Positions 1-5,539 of a DNA stretch of 5,539 bases are shown in pieces; position 1 is the first letter of the stretch, and the number at the start of each line of letters is the position of its first letter. The DNA is from Methylocystaceae bacterium. Its GTDB lineage: Bacteria > Pseudomonadota > Alphaproteobacteria > Rhizobiales > Beijerinckiaceae. Location of the stretch: contig PLZT01000368.1 of assembly GCA_003152255.1 (NCBI GenBank), forward strand, positions 663-6,201. The letters run 5' to 3'. The position numbers were made by a program, and so were the translations under genes. The notes beneath the pieces were generated by a model. That model was not told the origin of the DNA and did no database searches. It saw nothing but the letters and a program-made list of their open reading frames with translations.

Positions 1-297
1 TGGGTCTATCGCCAGAGTCTGAAGCCCTGGCTGGTCGCCGATCTGCTGATCCTGCGGCCGGAAATGCCGCGCTCGCTGACCTCTTGCTACGAGAGCGTGG
101 TGCGCTATCTCGACCGGCTGGCGACGACGCACGGGCGGCAGGGACAGGCGCAGCGCCATGCGCGGGCGATCTACGGCAATCTCGAGAACATGTCGATGGA
201 GGCGTTGTTCCAGGGCGGCCTGCATGAATTCATCGGCCGCTTCATCACCGACAACGCGCAACTCGGAACGCTGGTCTCCGAGCAATATTTGTTTTGA
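1..297 (+). CDS. Alpha-E domain (DUF403) protein, C-terminal part
   Basis: The reading frame is open from the first base and stops with TGA at 295-297, giving the last 98 residues of a protein whose start lies outside the window. The visible part is helical, with the motif SLTSCYESV, a block reading NLENMSMEALFQGGLHEF, and a terminal SEQYLF. This fits the C-terminus of the alpha-E family (DUF403, roughly 310 residues when complete). The biochemical role of the family is not established. It is known for genomic association with circularly permuted ATP-grasp proteins and transglutaminase-like peptidases, and that set is predicted to make or modify peptides. The next gene here is a transglutaminase-like protein starting 19 bp after the stop on the same strand, so the two are probably one operon. 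The family call rests on recognised sequence pattern and on this context. Confidence 0.85.
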   Translation, partial: WVYRQSLKPWLVADLLILRPEMPRSLTSCYESVVRYLDRLATTHGRQGQAQRHARAIYGNLENMSMEALFQGGLHEFIGRFITDNAQLGTLVSEQYLF

Positions 298-304
298 AGA
301 AGGA
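297..304 (+). promoter_or_regulatory. Ribosome binding site of the transglutaminase gene
   Basis: AAGAAGGA begins within the stop codon of the alpha-E gene and precedes the ATG at 317 by 12 nt. That spacing is longer than usual, but no other start codon lies in frame between it and the ATG. Its position overlapping the upstream stop suggests translation linked to the upstream gene. Confidence 0.5.
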
Positions 305-316
305 CCGACCGCCCTC

Positions 317-1138
317 ATGCTCCTGCGCATCCGACACGAGACGATCTATCGTTACGGCGAACCCGCCAAATCGGCCGTGCAAAAGCTTTTGCTGACGCCG
401 CGCAATTGCAACATTCAGCGCATCGTGAATTGGCGCATAGAGGTCGACCGCGATTGCCGCCTGACCCAGAGAGAGGACGCCTTCGGCAATATTCTGCACT
501 GCTTCACGGCGGACGGCCCCTTCGACACGCTGACGACGCTGGTCGAAGGCGAGGTCGAAACCTTCGATACGGCGGGCGTGGTGAGCGGCGCGGTCGAGCG
601 TTTTCCGGCCGCGCTCTATTTGCGCGACACGGCCTTGACGACGGTCGACGCCAACATGCGCGACTTCGCGCGTCAGGCGACGGCGCGGGAGGGCTGCGCG
701 CTCGACAGGCTGCACGCGCTGATGGCCGCTCTGCATGAAGCCATGACCTTCGACGCCCGCGCGACGCATGTGGCGACGCCGGCGGCGCAGACCTTCGCGC
801 GCGGCCACGGAGTTTGCCAGGATTTCGCGCATATTTTCGTTGCGTGCGCCCGAACGCTCGATATTCCCGCGCGCTACGTCAGCGGCTATCTCAAGCGCGC
901 GGAAGGAGAGGCCCAAGCAGCGGGCCACGCCTGGGCCGAGGGCTTCGTCGAAGGGCTGGGCTGGGTCGGATTCGACGCCACGCATAAAATGTCGCCGGAT
1001 GACGCCTATGTTCGCGTCGCGGCGGCGCTGGACTATCTCGGCGCCGCGCCGATCAGGGGCGCGCGCGTCGGCGGCGGCGACGAGGAGATGGAAGTGCGGC
1101 TCAAGGTCGCGATGGCGCGCGCGCAATCGCAAAGTTGA
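317..1138 (+). CDS. Transglutaminase-like cysteine peptidase family protein
   Basis: This is a 273-residue cytoplasmic-type protein with no signal peptide or membrane segment. The N-terminal region (about residues 1-95), opening MLLRIRHETIYRYGEPA, matches the beta-rich N-terminal domain of bacterial transglutaminase-like proteins. The transglutaminase core follows at about residues 125-235. The expected catalytic triad is visible: Cys167 in GHGVCQDFAH, His204 in AGHAWAE and Asp220 in GFDATH. Family members are papain-fold enzymes that cleave or transfer at amide bonds, but the substrate of this subgroup is unknown. The frame stays open upstream to 158, but I chose ATG317 because the family N-terminus begins there and a purine-rich site lies ahead of it; earlier starts would overlap the alpha-E gene. 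The neighbour upstream is an alpha-E gene, which fits the ATP-grasp/alpha-E/transglutaminase set. The gene ends 41 bp from a convergent transposase remnant. Fold and catalytic residues are secure; the biological role is inferred. Confidence 0.93.
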   Translation: MLLRIRHETIYRYGEPAKSAVQKLLLTPRNCNIQRIVNWRIEVDRDCRLTQREDAFGNILHCFTADGPFDTLTTLVEGEVETFDTAGVVSGAVERFPAALYLRDTALTTVDANMRDFARQATAREGCALDRLHALMAALHEAMTFDARATHVATPAAQTFARGHGVCQDFAHIFVACARTLDIPARYVSGYLKRAEGEAQAAGHAWAEGFVEGLGWVGFDATHKMSPDDAYVRVAAALDYLGAAPIRGARVGGGDEEMEVRLKVAMARAQSQS

Positions 1139-1179
1139 GTTGCGCGCGAAGGATTAGGCTCGCTCAGGCGGCCCGGCCT

Positions 1180-1656
1180 TCATCCTGGACCGGAGGACGC
1201 TTCCCGCGCTCCCGCCTCGCGAGCCAGCACCGCGCGCAACGGCGCATGGCGAACGACTCCGTCCTCGGAAAAATATTCGCAGGCGCACTCCTCGGCCAGC
1301 CGGGCGAAAAGCCCCTGCCAGACGTTTTTAATGCTCCAGCGGCGAAAGCGCGTATAGGACGTATACCACTTGCCGAAGCATGGCGGCAGAGCGCGCCAAG
1401 GCTTGCCCGTGCGGGCGAGCCAAAGCACCGCCTCGATGAACAGGCGGTTGTCGCGGCCGCGGCAGCCGGGATCTCCATCCTTGCCCGGCACATGCGAGGA
1501 GATCAGCGCCCAGCGCTCGTCGGTCAGGTAGGGTTTGCCCGCCTCTTCGATGAACGAGCAGATGTCGCGAGGCTGGCGGGCGAGATCACTTTCCACACCC
1601 GGCGCCAGCAAGGAAATCCGCGCCCAATACTCGTCGCTTGGATGGAATTCGCTCAA
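1180..1656 (-). pseudogene. Truncated IS5-type transposase remnant with duplicated N-terminal segment
   Basis: The frame encodes 158 residues from a TTG start. Residues 44-120 match the N-terminal domain of IS5-group transposases (DUF4096-like): LTDERWALI at 44-52, RDNRLFIEAVLWLARTGKPW at 68-87, and FGKWYTSYTRFRRW at 94-107. Residues 128-138 (YFSEDGVVRHA) resemble the block around the first catalytic Asp of the DDE nuclease, and EAGARE further on may be a worn form of the AGAKGG block. The rest of the nuclease domain, with the other two acidic residues, is absent; the frame stops 41 bp before the convergent transglutaminase gene ends. Residues 6-39 are a second, diverged version of 44-77: about 14 of 34 positions are identical, including DE, WA, IS, PG, RD and FIE. 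The open frame extends upstream to 1845, but that part has no family similarity. No terminal inverted repeats or target duplication were found. It is unlikely to be an active transposase; a DNA-binding role cannot be excluded. Confidence 0.75.
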
Positions 1657-1661
1657 TGCAG

Positions 1662-1669
1662 CCCCCTTT
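1662..1669 (-). promoter_or_regulatory. Ribosome binding site selecting a TTG start
   Basis: On the - strand AAAGGGGG ends 5 nt before a TTG codon at 1656-1654. This is the best start signal in the frame and places the first residue just before the first transposase-like repeat. The ATG further upstream at 1845 would add 63 residues with no similarity to the family. Confidence 0.5.
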
Positions 1670-1673
1670 GAAT

Positions 1674-1705
1674 TAATGGCGCGCGACCTCGTTCGCGCGC
1701 CATTA
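1674..1705. repeat. Perfect 13-bp inverted repeat (hairpin) upstream of the transposase remnant
   Basis: TAATGGCGCGCGA at 1674-1686 and its exact complement TCGCGCGCCATTA at 1693-1705 flank a 6-nt loop (CCTCGT). In a - strand transcript the hairpin would end about 4 nt before the ribosome binding site of the transposase remnant. Insertion sequences often carry such structures to block translation of transcripts read in from outside, which is one reading. There is no T-run beside it, so a simple intrinsic terminator is less likely. It could also be a protein-binding dyad. Confidence 0.7.
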
Positions 1706-1820
1706 GGCGCGCGGCTCCAGTGCGAGCGGCGCTTACGGAATTCCGCGGGTCTTCCCCAACCAATTTCGACGCGGCGAAAAAGCAAAGTTCGCGTCGACGC
1801 TTGCGAATGACCCGATTTGA

Positions 1821-1849
1821 ATGCTACCGTAGATTGCATTAACAATCAA
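1821..1849 (-). promoter_or_regulatory. Candidate sigma-70-like promoter
   Basis: On the - strand TTGATT is followed after 17 nt by TAGCAT, inside the most A+T-rich part of the gap. It points toward the transposase remnant, whose TTG start lies about 165 bp downstream. Spacing is ideal and the boxes are fair, but such matches occur by chance in A+T-rich sequence. Confidence 0.3.
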
Positions 1850-2076
1850 TACAACCAAACGCGAAGTTGCAATTTTTGCGCGCGGTTGGCGCGCGGACCG
1901 CTCACGCCGCTTCAAAAGTGGAGCGCTGGGCAACGTACCGAAGCGGATCGAGCGAAGTTTTGTGGAGGCCGTATCGTCGCCGCCGAAGGAGAGGCGCGCA
2001 GGAAGTCATTTCTCGGAAACCGCCACAACCTAAAAATCGGGTCCGCATGAATGACGCTATATCTATCGAAAAGCTG

Positions 2077-2379
2077 TCATTCCGCCAAGTGCGACGGCAA
2101 TAGCGTGCGCTCGTCAATTATGGCCCTTGCGATTTGCGAACGTGTGAGATTGCGGACGTCGGTAAGGTCCGCGCCCTTTAGGATGGCGCCGTCGAGTATG
2201 GCGCCGTCGAGTATGGCGTCGCGCAAATTCGCGCCGCGGAAATTCACATTCGTGCAATCGGCGCCGCTCAAATTCGCGCCTTCCAGATTGGCGCCGCTGA
2301 GATCGGTCCGGCGAATGAAGGCGCCTCCGAGGTCGATCTTGAAAGCCTCGCGCTTTCGCGTTTCGACTGCTGGACTCAT
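2077..2379 (-). CDS. Small pentapeptide-repeat protein
   Basis: This 100-residue protein contains about 11 consecutive five-residue units of the A(D/N)LXX type at residues 20-74, for example TDLSG, ANLEG, ANLSG, ANLRD, AILDG (twice), AILKG and ADLTD. Such units build a right-handed four-sided beta-helix. The tail at about residues 77-97 (NLTRSQIARAI, then DERTLLP) is a common C-terminal pattern of bacterial pentapeptide proteins. No signal peptide or membrane segment is visible. The ATG is preceded by GGGAAA with a 5-nt gap. Eleven units make fewer than three turns of helix, much shorter than the gyrase-mimicking members Qnr and MfpA, so gyrase protection should not be assumed. The gene lies 116 bp downstream of ftsK on the same strand and could be cotranscribed with it; no clear terminator separates them. 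The function is unknown. Confidence 0.88.
   Translation of the reverse strand: MSPAVETRKREAFKIDLGGAFIRRTDLSGANLEGANLSGADCTNVNFRGANLRDAILDGAILDGAILKGADLTDVRNLTRSQIARAIIDERTLLPSHLAE
2183..2218. repeat. 15-bp tandem repeat within the pentapeptide gene
   Basis: ATGGCGCCGTCGAGT occurs twice head to tail (2183-2197 and 2198-2212), followed by the first 6 bases of a third copy. On the coding - strand this corresponds to identical AILDG units followed by AILKG. Perfect identity at synonymous positions suggests recent slippage or unequal exchange that added one pentapeptide. Confidence 0.85.
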
Positions 2380-2495
2380 GCTTGTTTCCCGTCGTGGTCA
2401 CGCACCAGCCGAATGATTTCCCGCACATCGGCCGGCGGCCAGCCCAAGGTTGCGCGTTACTTCAGAAAAAGCCACCCACCATTGCATCGCCCCGC

Positions 2496-5048
<2,553 letters not shown>

Positions 5049-5287
5049 GGTTCTTGCTGAGCTCGTTGTCGCGGTTCGAGCGGGGCGCCTGCTTTCAGCG
5101 AGCCGTCCCGCATCGCAACTATGAACGAAGCTAGGAAATTAAGAGTAAAGACGCGATTAACCGTCGCGCGCTTTCCGCTCGGATGGAATCGTTGAAGCTG
5201 AAAGCCCGCGAATTCAAGATGTTGGAGCACGGTCTTATCGCGAAAGCCCGTCAATTTTCGCGAAACGGGCGCGCGCCTTGACGCTCT
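5049..5287. other. ftsK upstream region with possible cell-cycle regulator motifs
   Basis: This 239-bp gap between the glutathione S-transferase-like gene and ftsK, both on the - strand, should hold the ftsK promoter unless ftsK is read from further upstream. An A+T-richer patch lies at about 5118-5162 and includes two TTAA tetramers (5139-5142 and 5157-5160, the latter as TTAAC) 14 nt apart. They resemble CtrA half-sites, but the full site needs 7 nt between them. A GANTC site (GAATC, 5186-5190), the CcrM methylation target, lies nearby. No convincing -35/-10 pair was found. The regulatory reading is an inference. Confidence 0.3.
5238..5270. repeat. Two overlapping inverted repeats downstream of the GST-like gene
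   Basis: Stem A pairs TCGCGAAA (5238-5245) with TTTCGCGA (5256-5263). Stem B pairs GCCCGT (5246-5251) with ACGGGC (5265-5270). The arms interleave, so both hairpins are unlikely to form together. The site begins 18 bp after the stop of the GST-like gene on the - strand, where stem B followed by TTTC could act as a weak terminator. A regulatory switch or protein-binding dyad is also possible. Confidence 0.5.
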
Positions 5288-5539
5288 TCAGCTCTGCGCC
5301 GCGACTTCCTGCGCCGCCGCGAGTTCGTGGTCCAGCCTCCCGACCTTCTTGACCGACGGCCGCGCCGCGATTCGTTCGATATAGGCGGAGATTTCCTCGG
5401 TCGGCGGCACGAGGCCGAAGCTCGTCGTCCAACGCAGCGCCGTGCCCCACAAAATATCCGCGGCGGTGAGGCGCTCGCCGAACAGATACGGCCCCTTGGC
5501 GAGTTGCGCCCTGACCAGGGCGATCACCGCGTCATACTC
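5288..5539 (-). CDS. Glutathione S-transferase-like protein, C-terminal part
   Basis: The frame runs in from the right edge of the window and stops with TGA at 5290-5288, showing the last 83 residues. The block GPYLFGERLTAADILWGTAL is the characteristic start of helix 6 in the all-alpha C-terminal domain of cytosolic glutathione S-transferases, with the N-capping box T-A-A-D and an upstream hydrophobic staple. A segment like IAARPSVKKV further on is also typical of the family's last helices. The glutathione-binding thioredoxin-like domain lies outside the window, so substrate class and catalytic residue cannot be judged. The GTG at 5527-5525 is an internal codon, since the open frame continues upstream to the edge. 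The gene precedes ftsK on the same strand with 239 bp between them. Confidence 0.85.
   Translation of the reverse strand, partial: EYDAVIALVRAQLAKGPYLFGERLTAADILWGTALRWTTSFGLVPPTEEISAYIERIAARPSVKKVGRLDHELAAAQEVAAQS

Larger units (their letters stand above)
1657..2076. other. 420-bp region without a recognised gene
   Basis: This stretch separates the transposase remnant from the pentapeptide-repeat gene. It holds the 13-bp inverted repeat at 1674-1705, a 10-bp palindrome GCGTCGACGC at 1791-1800, an A+T-richer patch at about 1805-1880 with a promoter-like sequence, and two close copies of GCGCGCGG near 1880-1898. Short open frames exist on both strands, but none has a convincing start site or recognisable protein. 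It may contain further decayed mobile DNA, but I cannot show that. Confidence 0.5.

Noticed and set aside
158..316. N-terminal extension of the transglutaminase frame
   Set aside because: It overlaps the alpha-E coding region in another frame, and the family N-terminus starts at ATG317.
245..1132. - strand open frame of 295 codons opposite the transglutaminase gene
   Set aside because: The + strand frame has a full catalytic triad and family N-terminus. The opposite frame is an Arg-rich shadow.
1180..1845. Intact insertion sequence
   Set aside because: Most of the DDE catalytic domain is missing, there is no room for a second frame before the transglutaminase gene, and I could not find terminal inverted repeats or a target duplication.
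1817..2103. Short + strand frames in the gap between the transposase remnant and the pentapeptide gene
   Set aside because: None has a good ribosome binding site or recognisable protein, and they overlap each other in different frames.
2077..2379. Qnr/MfpA-type quinolone resistance protein
   Set aside because: With about 11 units in 100 residues it is roughly half the size of those gyrase mimics and lacks evidence for their loops or dimer region.

Overview
The window looks like chromosomal DNA of a high-GC alphaproteobacterium, probably of the order Hyphomicrobiales. The FtsK core sequence is of the alphaproteobacterial type, the coding regions strongly favour G or C at third codon positions, and an alpha-E gene lies next to a transglutaminase gene. 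Genus cannot be fixed from this sequence.

Left part (1-1138, + strand): the 3' end of an alpha-E (DUF403) gene is followed after 19 bp by a complete transglutaminase-like cysteine peptidase gene. These are two members of a widespread, poorly characterised gene set that usually also contains a circularly permuted ATP-grasp enzyme. That enzyme would be expected just upstream, outside the window.

Middle part (1139-2076): a 41-bp convergent gap leads into a truncated IS5-type transposase remnant on the - strand. The remnant carries a diverged tandem duplication of its N-terminal segment, has a TTG start with a strong ribosome binding site, and has a perfect 13-bp inverted repeat just upstream. 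About 420 bp of mostly non-coding DNA follows, including an A+T-richer patch with a promoter-like sequence.

Right part (2077-5539, - strand): reading along the - strand, the order is the C-terminal end of a glutathione S-transferase-like gene, a 239-bp gap with overlapping inverted repeats and possible cell-cycle regulator motifs, a full-length ftsK (850 aa DNA translocase with membrane, linker, motor and gamma domains), and a 100-aa pentapeptide-repeat protein. The last could be cotranscribed with ftsK.

Functionally the window joins unrelated modules: a predicted peptide-modification operon, a decayed mobile element, and the cell-division DNA translocase with a small accessory gene behind it. 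No CRISPR array, tRNA or rRNA was seen.
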